NCBI RefSeq assembly: GCF_018882215.1
Contig: NZ_JACVOX010000002.1
Location: forward strand, 434,001-498,000
DNA length: 64,000 bases
Origin: Polynucleobacter sp. AP-Kaivos-20-H2
Lineage (GTDB): Bacteria; Pseudomonadota; Gammaproteobacteria; Burkholderiales; Burkholderiaceae
Direction of reading: 5' to 3'
Part shown: piece by piece, positions 16,897 through 25,406 of the stretch
Layout: the number at the start of each line of letters is the position of its first letter
Position numbering within the stretch: position 1 is the stretch's first letter
Position numbers and translations under genes: made by a program
The notes under the pieces: model-generated
What the model was told of the DNA's origin: nothing
Database searches by the model: none
Seen by the model: only the letters and a program-made list of their open reading frames with translations

Positions 16897-16913
16897 TTGA
16901 GAATTGTTCTCAA
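16897..16913. promoter_or_regulatory. Fur-box-like palindrome upstream of HiPIP
   Basis: TTGAGAA and TTCTCAA are perfect inverted repeats around TTG. The core TGAGAAT-T-GTTCTCA resembles the 7-1-7 Fur box with one central difference. It lies between the end of the small lipoprotein gene and the leftward HiPIP start, where iron control would make sense. No strong -35/-10 pair is clear beside it, so the assignment is tentative. Confidence 0.4.
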
Positions 16914-16933
16914 ACAGTTTGATGTTAAATGGC

Positions 16934-17167
16934 CTACTTCCAGCCTTTGAGATTCATGCATCCAGCCCACAGTTTGTAATGTACGCCAGTGGTAGATTCT
17001 GGGTAATCTTCTTTGCATTCAGCGAAATCCTTCTGAAACGTTGCTTTATTGTTTTTTGTTGGATCAATGTTTTGCGAGGGAAAGTTTGAGCAAGCAATCA
17101 AAAGGGATAGTAAACCAAAGATACAAGCTGATCTTTGATAGATCCTTGGCTTTTTTAACTCCATCAT
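16934..17167 (-). CDS. Small predicted lipoprotein, unknown function
   Basis: A 77-residue protein with a basic N-terminus, a hydrophobic stretch and a lipobox ending in cysteine C26 (LLIAC). The mature part is about 50 residues with two further cysteines (AECKED and AGCMNL), which could form a disulfide. ATG overlaps the preceding lipoprotein gene's stop by 4 nt, so the two are translationally coupled. No family recognised. Confidence 0.65.
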   Translation of the reverse strand: MMELKKPRIYQRSACIFGLLSLLIACSNFPSQNIDPTKNNKATFQKDFAECKEDYPESTTGVHYKLWAGCMNLKGWK

Positions 17168-18147
17168 TTACTTCTTTTGCCAAGCTGCATATAAGCACCA
17201 TGCTCACCGCATGCTCGATTAAATGCCACATTAGGCATATCTTCTTTTGAGTCACTCAAACTCTCAACCTTGCTCGCCTGACTATTTCCAGAGAGGCTAT
17301 AGGTTTTAGTCTGGCAATTAGCCTGAAAAATGTAATCGCCCCGCTTAGAAAAATCTTTGTCCATATTGTAAGCAGCCAACTTGAGTTGACGAACATCTTT
17401 TTTTGCATCGATCACCATGACTTCGTTATTCACTACATCATAGAAAATCGGCGTATTGGGTCCGGGCCTTTCTGGAACCTCAGCCGCACTAGGCTCATCT
17501 GTTGTGACCTGAACTCGAAATTGTGCAACCCATGCTTCTGCTGAATCTTGTGTCACTGAGGTTTTTGAGGCCCCAACGCGCTCCTTAACGTAAGGCATTC
17601 CACCTTGTTGAAACAGGAAGTAATTCACATTTTGATCATCAATAAATTTACGGCCGCAAACCCTCGCTCGTATATAGGCCATAGAGGTTTTGGGCTTAAT
17701 CTTGATCCAGCCCCACTCTTGCTTAGGGTTAGCTGAATTCACATAAGTTTCCTGCTTAGGCATATGTTCTGCATAAAAAATCTCAGACCATTGGTAATTG
17801 CTAAAGCAATCAATTTTTTGCAGATAAGGGCCAATACTGGACGTATTAAAAGGCTGCAATTGGTCTTGATAGGCTCTTTCAGCTAAAAAAGTATTAAAAC
17901 TTACAACCCCATCTTCATCCTCGACAATTGAATAAGGATCATAAAACCAATTTTTAGTTTTAGATTCAGCTAATAGAATCCATGCGCCCTTTTGGTAATC
18001 TTTCAGATTTTCAGGGGGCACACTAAAGAATGGGTTTTCTACTTTGGCACTTGCACGCTTATTAAAATCCGGTTGCTGAGGCCCAAATAGGGAACAACCC
18101 GCAAGCAATGCTGACAGAAATAAAAGTGGCCCTAAAAAACTTCTCAT
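17164..18147 (-). CDS. Predicted lipoprotein, possibly CNP1/adhesin E-like
   Basis: A 327-residue protein if started at ATG 18147; a TTG at 18165 would give a longer form overlapping folE by 14 nt. The signal sequence ends in LLAGC, a lipobox, so the mature protein is anchored to a membrane on the periplasmic side. The soluble part has a WFYDPYSI...DGVVSF pattern and a single-cysteine IDCFSNYQW stretch. This vaguely resembles beta-rich CNP1-like or surface-adhesin E-like proteins of betaproteobacteria, but I cannot assign a family firmly. It lies directly behind folE and is coupled to the small lipoprotein. Confidence 0.6.
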   Translation of the reverse strand: MRSFLGPLLFLSALLAGCSLFGPQQPDFNKRASAKVENPFFSVPPENLKDYQKGAWILLAESKTKNWFYDPYSIVEDEDGVVSFNTFLAERAYQDQLQPFNTSSIGPYLQKIDCFSNYQWSEIFYAEHMPKQETYVNSANPKQEWGWIKIKPKTSMAYIRARVCGRKFIDDQNVNYFLFQQGGMPYVKERVGASKTSVTQDSAEAWVAQFRVQVTTDEPSAAEVPERPGPNTPIFYDVVNNEVMVIDAKKDVRQLKLAAYNMDKDFSKRGDYIFQANCQTKTYSLSGNSQASKVESLSDSKEDMPNVAFNRACGEHGAYMQLGKRSK

Positions 18148-18151
18148 GCGC

Positions 18152-19012
18152 TTATTTTCGCTCAATGAGAGCTAAAAACTCTCTGCGCAAATTGAAATCT
18201 CGCAAGAAAGACCCGCGCATCACACTATTAATCATTTTAGAGTCGCGATCTTTTACGCCGCGCCATTGCATACAAAAGTGATCAGCCTCCATCACTACAG
18301 CAACACCAACTGGCTTAATCTTTTTCTCCAGCATATCAGCCAGCTCTACTACTGCCTCCTCCTGAATCTGCGGACGGCACATGACCCATTCTGTTAAGCG
18401 CGAATACTTAGATAAACCTATGAGTGCTGAATTTTTACTTGGCAAAACGCCAATCCAAATTCGTCCCATAATTGGACAAAGGTGGTGGGAACAGGCGCTA
18501 CGAACCGTAATCGGACCAATAATCATTAGCTCATTTAAGCGACTGACATTTGGGAATTTAGTCAATACAGGCTGCTCGGTGTAGCGGCCATTAAATACTT
18601 CTTGCACATACATCTTAGCAACACGGCGGCTAGTATTTTTGGTGTTGTGATCACTCTCTGTATCAATCACCAAGCTCTCGAGCACTGCCTCCATTTTCTG
18701 GGCTACTTCATCCACTAGACCCTCAAGCTCACCTGGCCTAATAAATGCTGAAATATTGTCATTGGCATGAAAACGTGCGTTTTGCGCCTCAATACGGCGA
18801 CGTATAACAACAGAAAGGGGCAATCCATCTCCTTCTGCTTTATTACCGGCCTTATTAACCTCTGTATTACCTACTTTATTACCTACTTTATTACTTACCT
18901 TAGGCGCCATTTTTTGAGGAGTTACTTTTTTAACCACTGTTTTTTTGATTGCATTCTTTTTAGCAGGCGCTTTAGCTGGCGATGTTCTAGCAGTTTGTTT
19001 TTTAATGGGCAT
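18152..19012 (-). CDS. folE: GTP cyclohydrolase I with lysine-rich N-terminal extension
   Basis: A 286-residue protein. Residues about 85-286 are the FolE domain, with SACSHHLCPIMG for the zinc Cys/His site and the substrate pocket, and HFCMQWRGV supplying the second zinc cysteine. It converts GTP to 7,8-dihydroneopterin triphosphate, the first step of folate synthesis. The motifs deviate from classical FolE (CEHH, MTMRGV), as in a divergent subgroup. Residues 1-60 are unusual: Lys/Ala/Pro-rich like histone H1 tails, followed by GNKV-type repeats. ATG at 19012 is used; a later start is possible. FolE is normally near 190-220 residues. Confidence 0.88.
   Translation of the reverse strand: MPIKKQTARTSPAKAPAKKNAIKKTVVKKVTPQKMAPKVSNKVGNKVGNTEVNKAGNKAEGDGLPLSVVIRRRIEAQNARFHANDNISAFIRPGELEGLVDEVAQKMEAVLESLVIDTESDHNTKNTSRRVAKMYVQEVFNGRYTEQPVLTKFPNVSRLNELMIIGPITVRSACSHHLCPIMGRIWIGVLPSKNSALIGLSKYSRLTEWVMCRPQIQEEAVVELADMLEKKIKPVGVAVVMEADHFCMQWRGVKDRDSKMINSVMRGSFLRDFNLRREFLALIERK
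18866..18901 (-). repeat. Three 12-bp tandem repeats inside folE
   Basis: Two exact copies of ATTACCTACTTT and a third diverged copy follow one another on the plus strand. On the coding strand they encode in-frame four-residue units (NKVG-like) in the FolE N-terminal extension. The unit length is a multiple of three, so copy-number change would keep the frame. Confidence 0.75.
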
Positions 19013-19044
19013 GAGATTTGTCTCGTCGAATTTTTATATGGGAG

Positions 19045-19416
19045 TTAGATTTGAAAAAAGAGTGTTACGACACAAACAATACCGATGAGCCACACGATGG
19101 ATCTAGTGGTTGGCCAATTAGCGATATAGCAAACCAAATAAGCAATACGGGCTAGCACAAAACCCATCGCCAAAGTATCAATACGATCTTGCGGAGCATG
19201 GGCAACTGACGCAATGATCACTGCAGCGAAAAAGAAAGGTAAAGACTCGAATAAATTCGCTTGCGCTGCATTGGCGCGCGCTCTAAAGCCAGTTTGTTTG
19301 GCTAACCACTCACGGGGCTGACTATTATCGTAGCCCTGAAATCCTCTCTTAGCAATACCGGCAGCAACATATGGCAATAAGCCCATAATAAGTACACAGA
19401 AGTAAGCAATCGTCAT
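19045..19416 (-). CDS. MAPEG-family membrane protein
   Basis: A 123-residue protein with four hydrophobic helices. The arrangement [19 protein letters not shown] (about residues 49-67) and [18 protein letters not shown] (about 89-106) is typical of bacterial MAPEG proteins, relatives of glutathione transferase and leukotriene C4 synthase. Enzyme activity in bacteria is often unknown. It overlaps plsY by 4 nt and is probably co-transcribed with it. Confidence 0.85.
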   Translation of the reverse strand: MTIAYFCVLIMGLLPYVAAGIAKRGFQGYDNSQPREWLAKQTGFRARANAAQANLFESLPFFFAAVIIASVAHAPQDRIDTLAMGFVLARIAYLVCYIANWPTTRSIVWLIGIVCVVTLFFQI

Positions 19417-20087
19417 TGTGTGAAATCCTCTTTAGTGGAAGTAGTTTTGTTTTTAGCCCCTTGAGAGCCTTTGGAGCCTAAGCGTGACTCAGTGCCATTC
19501 AATAAGTTTTGAATATTGCTACGATGTCGCCAGATCAACAAGAGACTGACTACAAGTAGCGCAAAGCCCATCGGCTGAAAGCCAAATAGAAAAACAAAAT
19601 AGATTGGACCAAATATCGCAGCAGACAAAGCGGCCAGAGATGAATAGCGCAAGAAGAATGCAACGATCAACCAAGTACTCAAAGTAGCCAGCCCTAATAC
19701 CCAATTAATCCCGAACAAAATACCGCAGGCAGTAGCAACACCTTTACCACCTTTAAATCCATGGAATACCGGAAATAAATGTCCTAAAAAGACCGCAATC
19801 ACTACACCACATAAAACCCAAGAGCCCAACGTAGAAGATAGGGACTCATCGCCTAAGAGCACACGAGCCAACATTACAGCAAAATAACCTTTTAAAGCAT
19901 CGCCGAGTAATGTGAGGACTGCGGCTAATTTATTACCAGTACGCAATACATTGGTAGCGCCAGGATTTCCAGAGCCATAAGAATGTGGATCTGGCAAACG
20001 CATAAATTTACTTACCACCACAGCAAAAGACACTGAGCCGATCAAATAAGCCATTGGAATCAATAAGAGAGTTAAATTTTGGTCCAT
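19413..20087 (-). CDS. plsY: Acyl-phosphate:glycerol-3-phosphate acyltransferase PlsY
   Basis: A 224-residue membrane enzyme that makes lysophosphatidate from acyl phosphate and glycerol 3-phosphate, the first step of phospholipid synthesis. Conserved motif 1 [11 protein letters not shown] (about residues 38-48) and motif 2 [15 protein letters not shown] (about 101-115) are intact, with five or so membrane helices. The polar tail after residue 200 is longer than usual. ATG start; it precedes the MAPEG gene with a 4-nt overlap. Confidence 0.95.
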   Translation of the reverse strand: MDQNLTLLLIPMAYLIGSVSFAVVVSKFMRLPDPHSYGSGNPGATNVLRTGNKLAAVLTLLGDALKGYFAVMLARVLLGDESLSSTLGSWVLCGVVIAVFLGHLFPVFHGFKGGKGVATACGILFGINWVLGLATLSTWLIVAFFLRYSSLAALSAAIFGPIYFVFLFGFQPMGFALLVVSLLLIWRHRSNIQNLLNGTESRLGSKGSQGAKNKTTSTKEDFTQ

Positions 20088-20149
20088 ATCGCTATCTTAA
20101 ACACTAATCTAGGCATCCGAGAGATGCAGGGTGTAATTATCGAAATAAC

Positions 20150-21073
20150 TCAAGCACCACGAGGATGATGCTGCTGATGGATGGATTTGAGACGCTCTCT
20201 AGCAATATGCGTATAAATCTGCGTAGTTGAGATATCTGCGTGCCCCAAAAGCAACTGGACCACCCTCAAATCTGCCCCATGATTTAACAGATGTGTTGCA
20301 AAAGCATGTCGCAAAGTATGGGGGGAGAGTGCAACAGGAATATTCGCCACGGTTGCATAGCGCTTAATTAGCACCCAAAATGCTTGGCGCGTCATTCCGG
20401 TGCCCGTATGGCGCCCCACAAAAACTGCATCCGTTGTCTTACCTTCTAGCAAAATTGACCTTGCATCAGATAGATAACGTCGCAACCATTGGCCCGCTTC
20501 ACCGCCAAATGGAACTAAGCGCTCCTTGCCGCCCTTGCCATTGACTACGCGAACCACTCCCTCATTCAATCCTAATGCAACCGTCTTTAGCGAAACAATT
20601 TCTGAAACTCGTAAACCACTGGCATACATCAATTCAAGCATTGTGCGATCACGCAAACCCAAAGGTGTCTCCACATCTGGCGCGTTGAGCAAAGCTGCCA
20701 CTTGATCTTCGCTCAAGGTTTTTGGAAAGCGCATTGCTTGCTTGGCCGCACGTAAGCCAATGCAGGGATCTGACTTCACGAGGTTCATGCGCAAGGCATG
20801 ACGATAAAAACGCTTAAATACAGTAAGCCTGCGATTGGCAGTAGTTGCCTTATCAGCACGGCGATGGGCGATATAGGCAGTGAGATCTTTATCAGTAACA
20901 CCGTATAAATCAGCACCTGAATTCTGATGGAGCCACTGCGCCAGCAATAAAAGATCTCGTCTGTATGCAGACAAACTATTTTGCGCTAAGCCATCTTCCA
21001 GCCAGCAAGTATCACAAAAGCGCTCAATTGCCTCTTGGCTTGCCGGCGCTATCGGAGCTGGGACACTAGTCAC
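20150..21073 (-). CDS. xerD: Site-specific tyrosine recombinase XerD
   Basis: A 307-residue recombinase. The N-terminal SAM-like DNA-binding domain spans residues 15-100. The catalytic domain has arginine in [12 protein letters not shown], lysine in [34 protein letters not shown] and the nucleophile in IYTHI, so the RKHRHY set is complete. With XerC it resolves chromosome dimers at dif during division. No dif-like site was noticed here. The start is GTG at 21073, overlapping yajQ by 8 nt. Confidence 0.93.
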   Translation of the reverse strand: MTSVPAPIAPASQEAIERFCDTCWLEDGLAQNSLSAYRRDLLLLAQWLHQNSGADLYGVTDKDLTAYIAHRRADKATTANRRLTVFKRFYRHALRMNLVKSDPCIGLRAAKQAMRFPKTLSEDQVAALLNAPDVETPLGLRDRTMLELMYASGLRVSEIVSLKTVALGLNEGVVRVVNGKGGKERLVPFGGEAGQWLRRYLSDARSILLEGKTTDAVFVGRHTGTGMTRQAFWVLIKRYATVANIPVALSPHTLRHAFATHLLNHGADLRVVQLLLGHADISTTQIYTHIARERLKSIHQQHHPRGA

Positions 21074-21551
21074 GGAAATTATTAAAGCCCAATGGCGCTT
21101 CTGTAACTTCCTTTTTTAACAAAGCCATCGTTTCTTGTAAGTCATCGCGCTTTGTGCCGGTAACACGTACCGCATCACCCTGAATACTCGCCTGAACTTT
21201 AATTTTGCTGTCTTTGATGATGCGCACCACTTTTTTAGAAAGCTCAGAAGTGATTCCTTTTTGGATCTTCATCGTTTGTTTGCGCTTATCGCCGCCAATC
21301 GTTTCTGTTTTGTCATCTTTGAGATAACGTACATCCACGTTTCTTTTGGCCATTTTGTTAATCAGTACATCACGTACCTGGCCTAATTTGAAGTCATCAT
21401 CGCCGAACAAAATTAAGGCTTCGTCTTTTTGCTCTACACGACTGTCAGAACCCTTAAAGTCAAAACGGTTAGTAATTTCTTTATTCGATTGCTCAATCGC
21501 ATTTTTGAGCTCAACCATATCCGGTTCGCAAACTACGTCAAATGAGGGCAT
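21066..21551 (-). CDS. yajQ: YajQ-family nucleotide-binding protein
   Basis: A 161-residue protein of standard length beginning [18 protein letters not shown], a near-invariant YajQ start. It has two RNA-recognition-like alpha/beta halves and ends in GFNNFRD. Homologues bind cyclic di-GMP or nucleotides and have been linked to virulence regulation in Xanthomonas, and to phage or RNA interactions elsewhere. The role here is unknown. It is upstream of, and overlaps, xerD. Confidence 0.93.
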   Translation of the reverse strand: MPSFDVVCEPDMVELKNAIEQSNKEITNRFDFKGSDSRVEQKDEALILFGDDDFKLGQVRDVLINKMAKRNVDVRYLKDDKTETIGGDKRKQTMKIQKGITSELSKKVVRIIKDSKIKVQASIQGDAVRVTGTKRDDLQETMALLKKEVTEAPLGFNNFRD

Positions 21552-21653
21552 CTCAATTCCTTTTTATGGGTTATTAACTAGTACCAAGCTGGTGCAATAG
21601 TAAGATTTTCCAGAAATTCTTCCCAGAAAACCGAAGACGAATAAGATTGTGGC

Positions 21654-22697
21654 ATGAACTGTGCAAAAAATGCGCCTCCGCCAGCAAAATTGACCCTCAA
21701 TCTTGAGCTGCAATCACGCAATACTTTTGGCTTAGAAGTGGTTGCTGAGCGCGCATACGAAATCACCGATTCCGACCAGGTTCCCGCGCTGATGCATGAG
21801 ATCACTCAAAACCAATGGAAGTGGCACGTATTAGGTAGTGGTAGCAACGTCATCCTTCCCCCTGTTTTATCCGGCGCCACACTGCTGATGAATATTGCCG
21901 GTCAAAAACTAACTCAGACCGAGCCCGATAACGCTTATCTTGAGGTGGGAGCAGGTGTGAACTGGCATGAGCTAGTCAAATGGACGCTGGATAATGATTT
22001 GCCTGGCTTAGAAAACTTAGCCCTCATTCCGGGAACGGTTGGCGCAGCGCCCATTCAAAATATTGGGGCTTATGGGGTTGAGATTGGCCAATACATAGAT
22101 CACGTCAGAGCCTATGACACTAATACCAATCAATTTGTATCGATCACTAATGCAGAGTGCGAGTTTGCTTATCGAGATAGCATCTTCAAGAAAAACCCCA
22201 ATCGCTTTGTAGTCACTCAAGTGATATTCAAGTTACCTAAGGTATGGCAGGCAAGAGTGCATTACGCTGACTTAGCAGCGATTGCATCATCTAACTCAAC
22301 TGCCAACCCAACTCCACAAGTCATTTTTGAAACCGTTTGCACCGTTCGTTCAAAAAAATTACCGGACCCCAAAGTGATTGGCAATGCAGGTAGCTTCTTC
22401 CAGAATCCACTGGTTAGCGCTAATCAATATGAAGCTCTGTTGGCTAAATTTCCCAAACTCGTTTCTTACCCGGATGTAGGCAATCAGCGCAAATTAGCTG
22501 CAGGCTGGCTGATTGATCAATGTGGCCTCAAAGGACAGCGTTTGGGTGAAGTAGGCGTCTACGAACAACAAGCGCTGGTAATTGTCAATCACGGCAAAGG
22601 AACTGCTGCTGATATTTTGGATCTAGCAAAAATAATTCAAGATAAGGTACAGCAACAGTTTGGCGTCACACTAGAAATCGAACCAAACATTCTGTAA
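21654..22697 (+). CDS. murB: UDP-N-acetylenolpyruvoylglucosamine reductase MurB
   Basis: A 347-residue FAD enzyme of the E. coli-like type I class. It shows an N-terminal NTFGLE strand, the FAD-binding GSGSNV, PGTVGAAPIQNIGAYG, YRDSIFK, and the catalytic serine in NAGSFFQNP. It reduces the enolpyruvyl group to lactate with NADPH, giving UDP-MurNAc for peptidoglycan. Single gene facing xseA convergently; ATG at 21654. Confidence 0.95.
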   Translation: MNCAKNAPPPAKLTLNLELQSRNTFGLEVVAERAYEITDSDQVPALMHEITQNQWKWHVLGSGSNVILPPVLSGATLLMNIAGQKLTQTEPDNAYLEVGAGVNWHELVKWTLDNDLPGLENLALIPGTVGAAPIQNIGAYGVEIGQYIDHVRAYDTNTNQFVSITNAECEFAYRDSIFKKNPNRFVVTQVIFKLPKVWQARVHYADLAAIASSNSTANPTPQVIFETVCTVRSKKLPDPKVIGNAGSFFQNPLVSANQYEALLAKFPKLVSYPDVGNQRKLAAGWLIDQCGLKGQRLGEVGVYEQQALVIVNHGKGTAADILDLAKIIQDKVQQQFGVTLEIEPNIL

Positions 22698-22760
22698 TTC
22701 TTTTCTTATTTAGTTTTTCTCGCGCCCACGCACCCGTAATTGCACTTGCACTTACTTTAG

Positions 22761-23969
22761 CTAGTTGACTTTAATCTCACCCAACTTCACGACTGCCGCA
22801 CCCTTCGCAAGACGAATTTCATACTTAGGTCCAACCTGCAACTCACCTGGTTCACGCACGGCGTGCACGCCATCAGCAATGTTGAGGACTACCGCATAAC
22901 CACGCTCTAAAGTACGTTGTGGATTGAGCATTTCCAACTGTGATTGAAAATGCTCTTGATTGCGCTTCCACGAATTCATTCGCACAGACCAAGCTTGATT
23001 CAGGCGCTGCTGCCAGCTCATAATTTGCTCGCGCATACGATCGGGGTTCGGTAAGGCATGAGCAAGGCGTAAAGCCAATTGATCCAAGGTTTGCGCTTCT
23101 CGCTCCACACGTTGACGCACGCGTTGCAGCATGGCCTGTTTAATAGCTTCCAGCTCTTGCAGCATTTGATCCTTGCGCGGAGCAGCCAGCTCTGCTGCAC
23201 CCGTTGGAGTTGGAGCACGCAAGTCAGCAACAAAATCAGCAATCGTCACATCAGTTTCATGTCCTACGCCACTAACAATAGGAATGCTAGATTGCGCAAT
23301 GGCATACGCTAACTGCTCATCATTAAATGCCCACAAGTCCTCAATGCTTCCACCGCCCCGCACCAGCAAAATGACGTCTACTGCATTTTCTTTTTCCGCC
23401 GATTTCAGTGCGGCAATAATTCCTGCGGGTGCATCAGGCCCTTGCACCAGTGTTGGATAAATCACAATCGGAATATGGGGCGCTCTGCGAGCGAGTGTAC
23501 TGAGCACATCTTTTAATGCAGCAGCTTGTGGTGATGTGATGATGCCAATCGATCTGGGATGGCTTGGAATCTCGCGTTTGCGATCGGCATCAAATAAACC
23601 CTCTTTGGCAAGCTTGGCTTTGAGCTTTAAAAAAGCTTCGTACAAACCACCCATGCCTGCGCGACGCAAAGACTGGATGGTTAACTGAATATCGCCACGC
23701 GGAACATACATTCCTAAGTTAGCGCTTACCTCCACTAAATCACCAGACTGAGGCATAAAACCTACTTGTCCGTTTCTTCCGCGGAACATAACGCAGCGGA
23801 TCTGCCCTTCTTCATCTTTCAATGAGAAGTACCAGTGCCCGCTGTCATAAGCCTTAAAGTTCGAAATCTCACCGCTGACCAAGACAGTATCGAAACGCTC
23901 CTCTAATGAGGCAGCAATGGCGCGGTTTAGATCGCCAACAGTAAGGATTTGCCTTGATATTTCCGACAT
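22761..23969 (-). CDS. xseA: Exodeoxyribonuclease VII large subunit
   Basis: A 402-residue protein, slightly shorter than E. coli XseA. An N-terminal OB-fold (about 1-100, VSGEISNFKAYDSGHWYFSLKD) is followed by the catalytic domain with GIITSPQAAALKDVL, DVILLVRGGGSIEDLWAFND and SGVGHETDVTIADFVAD. A helical C-terminal part follows. With XseB it degrades single-stranded DNA. xseB is not in the window. Leftward from ATG at 23969, on the other side of a 313-bp region from exbB. Confidence 0.95.
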   Translation of the reverse strand: MSEISRQILTVGDLNRAIAASLEERFDTVLVSGEISNFKAYDSGHWYFSLKDEEGQIRCVMFRGRNGQVGFMPQSGDLVEVSANLGMYVPRGDIQLTIQSLRRAGMGGLYEAFLKLKAKLAKEGLFDADRKREIPSHPRSIGIITSPQAAALKDVLSTLARRAPHIPIVIYPTLVQGPDAPAGIIAALKSAEKENAVDVILLVRGGGSIEDLWAFNDEQLAYAIAQSSIPIVSGVGHETDVTIADFVADLRAPTPTGAAELAAPRKDQMLQELEAIKQAMLQRVRQRVEREAQTLDQLALRLAHALPNPDRMREQIMSWQQRLNQAWSVRMNSWKRNQEHFQSQLEMLNPQRTLERGYAVVLNIADGVHAVREPGELQVGPKYEIRLAKGAAVVKLGEIKVN

Positions 23970-24013
23970 TTTTTCTCTTTATCTACAAAACCATAAGGCT
24001 TAGCGCCCCATAA

Positions 24014-24022
24014 ATATCCACA
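24014..24022 (+). promoter_or_regulatory. DnaA-box-like 9-mer (one mismatch)
   Basis: ATATCCACA differs from the DnaA consensus TTATNCACA only at the first base. It lies about 50 bp upstream of the xseA start. Weak on its own; listed because two more boxes share the region. Confidence 0.25.
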
Positions 24023-24108
24023 GCAGGTCAATTAGGCTTGGCTACAACAATGTAAGTAAGTAACTACTGACCCAAAACGTCTCATAAAACCAACATATAA
24101 AATATAAG

Positions 24109-24128
24109 TTATTGATTTATATCAATAA
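24109..24128. promoter_or_regulatory. FNR/ANR-type binding site upstream of exbB
   Basis: TTATTGAT and ATCAATAA are perfect inverted repeats around TTAT. The core TTGAT-N4-ATCAA (24112-24125) is the exact FNR consensus. It is about 160 bp upstream of exbB and 140 bp upstream of xseA. By chance the core is expected much less than once in a window this size. It suggests oxygen-dependent control of exbB and the genes behind it, or of xseA. Confidence 0.6.
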
Positions 24129-24213
24129 ATATTAGACTTTATTTCAAAGAATTTAAGCCAGAATACCCGAGTTCTACGGTCAATCAATGACTTACAGCCA
24201 CCTTAAGGAAAAG

Positions 24214-24222
24214 TTACGCACA
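24214..24222 (+). promoter_or_regulatory. DnaA-box-like 9-mer (one mismatch)
   Basis: TTACGCACA differs from TTATNCACA at one base and lies 3 nt before the exact box, on the same strand. Confidence 0.3.
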
Positions 24223-24225
24223 GAG

Positions 24226-24234
24226 TTATCCACA
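24226..24234 (+). promoter_or_regulatory. Exact DnaA box
   Basis: TTATCCACA is identical to the high-affinity DnaA box. It sits about 50 bp upstream of exbB. A box or two of the TTATNCACA type is expected by chance in 64 kb, so its role is open. Confidence 0.4.
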
Positions 24235-24282
24235 GGCTAGCTTTCAGAATACGATTTTTAATTCAGCTAAAGTACTGAGCTT

Positions 24283-24933
24283 ATGTACTCCATCTTACTG
24301 TCTGCCGGTTGGCCCATCTGGCCTCTTTTGATCATCTCCATTCTGGGATTAGCCATTGTCATTGAGCGGGCCTGGTATTTGCGTCAAATCCAAGTATTTC
24401 CGAAGAACAGCCTAGAATCCGCTTTTAGCTTGGCCAACAGCCTTTCTAATGGCAAATCTGTAACCGACTCTGAGATCAGCTCCTTACAGCAATCCTCCCC
24501 GGCTGGGAGCCTCTTTGCCTGCCTTTTAAAAGAAAAATCGCAAGGCGCCAGCGCCAATAACGCCATAGAAGAACTGCAAGCCACAGCTCAGTCCGTTTGG
24601 CTAAAGCTCGACCGTTATCTTGGTGTCTTGGCAACCATTGCCACTGTCGCGCCATTGCTGGGATTATTCGGCACAGTAGTTGGCATGATTGAGATCTTTG
24701 GTAGTCAAGGCAGCATTAGCAACATTGGGGGCGCTGCAGGCAGCCCACAACAACTTGCTCATGGAATTTCAGTAGCGCTGTACAACACCGCATTTGGCTT
24801 GCTAATTGCTATTCCTGCTTTGGCCGCATGGAGAGGACTAAGGGCGATGGCAAACCAGCGTCAACGAGAGTGTGAAGAATTTACGAGACAGCTATTTAAA
24901 AAACTGTATCCAACAGATTCTTCAAAATCTTAA
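24283..24933 (+). CDS. exbB: ExbB/TolQ/MotA-family proton channel subunit
   Basis: A 216-residue inner-membrane protein. A first helix lies at residues 12-30 and two more around 108-135 and 155-180, with the family pattern TIATVAPLLGLFGTVVGMIEIF and ALYNTAFGLLIAIPALAAW. With ExbD it uses the proton gradient to drive TonB or a TonB-like partner. The genuine tolQ lies elsewhere in the window, and no tonB is adjacent. In betaproteobacteria this pair often heads lpxK-kdsB operons, as here. Start ATG at 24283. Confidence 0.88.
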   Translation: MYSILLSAGWPIWPLLIISILGLAIVIERAWYLRQIQVFPKNSLESAFSLANSLSNGKSVTDSEISSLQQSSPAGSLFACLLKEKSQGASANNAIEELQATAQSVWLKLDRYLGVLATIATVAPLLGLFGTVVGMIEIFGSQGSISNIGGAAGSPQQLAHGISVALYNTAFGLLIAIPALAAWRGLRAMANQRQRECEEFTRQLFKKLYPTDSSKS

Positions 24934-24940
24934 GTTGCCT

Positions 24941-25393
24941 ATGAACTGGTTAAACACAAGTTCTCGTAAACGATTTTCGTTAGGATCGGTGGCAGCACCT
25001 GCTGATCCTGAAATTAATCTCATTCCATTTATTGATGTGCTCTTAGTGGTATTGATCTTTTTAATGATCTCCACCACCTTTACCCGATTTCAAGAACTGG
25101 CAATCACACTACCAACTGCAAATGGAAATGAAGCGCAGACCGAAGTAAAACAAATTCACATCGCCGTTAGTCGTGATGGTCGCTTTGCTGTCAATGGAAA
25201 ATTAGTGGATCGCTCTCAATTAACCACCGCACTTGGGCAATTAACCGGCTCTGGCAGTGCCGCGAATAACAACCTACAAGTCAATATCGATGCAGATGCT
25301 AAAGCACCGCACCAATCGGTGATGAGCGCCCTAGAGGCAGCACGCGATGCTAATCTGACCAATATTGTCTTTAGCAGTCAAACCAAGAAATAA
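24941..25393 (+). CDS. exbD: ExbD/TolR-family protein
   Basis: A 150-residue protein from the ATG at 24941, 7 nt past the exbB stop; a longer frame from 24872 overlaps exbB and is unlikely. One membrane helix spans residues 27-48, with the functional aspartate in NLIPFIDVLLVVLIF. The periplasmic domain follows. It forms the proton-driven motor with ExbB. It precedes lpxK by 13 nt. Confidence 0.9.
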   Translation: MNWLNTSSRKRFSLGSVAAPADPEINLIPFIDVLLVVLIFLMISTTFTRFQELAITLPTANGNEAQTEVKQIHIAVSRDGRFAVNGKLVDRSQLTTALGQLTGSGSAANNNLQVNIDADAKAPHQSVMSALEAARDANLTNIVFSSQTKK

Positions 25394-25406
25394 CTCTTAA
25401 AAAATA

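Larger units (their letters stand above)
23970..24282. other. AT-rich divergent intergenic region xseA-exbB
   Basis: This is the only gap above 300 bp. It holds no convincing ORF. It contains a very AT-rich block (24090-24160), a perfect FNR-type palindrome at its centre, one exact DnaA box (TTATCCACA, 24226-24234) and two one-mismatch boxes (24014-24022, 24214-24222). Promoters for both flanking genes must lie here. Confidence 0.7.

Noticed and set aside
23970..24282. Chromosomal replication origin
   Set aside because: DnaA boxes and an AT-rich block exist, but only one box is exact, and dnaA, dnaN, rpmH or parAB are not nearby.
24872..24940. Upstream extension of exbD
   Set aside because: It lies inside exbB in another frame, and the ATG at 24941 gives the normal ExbD N-terminus.
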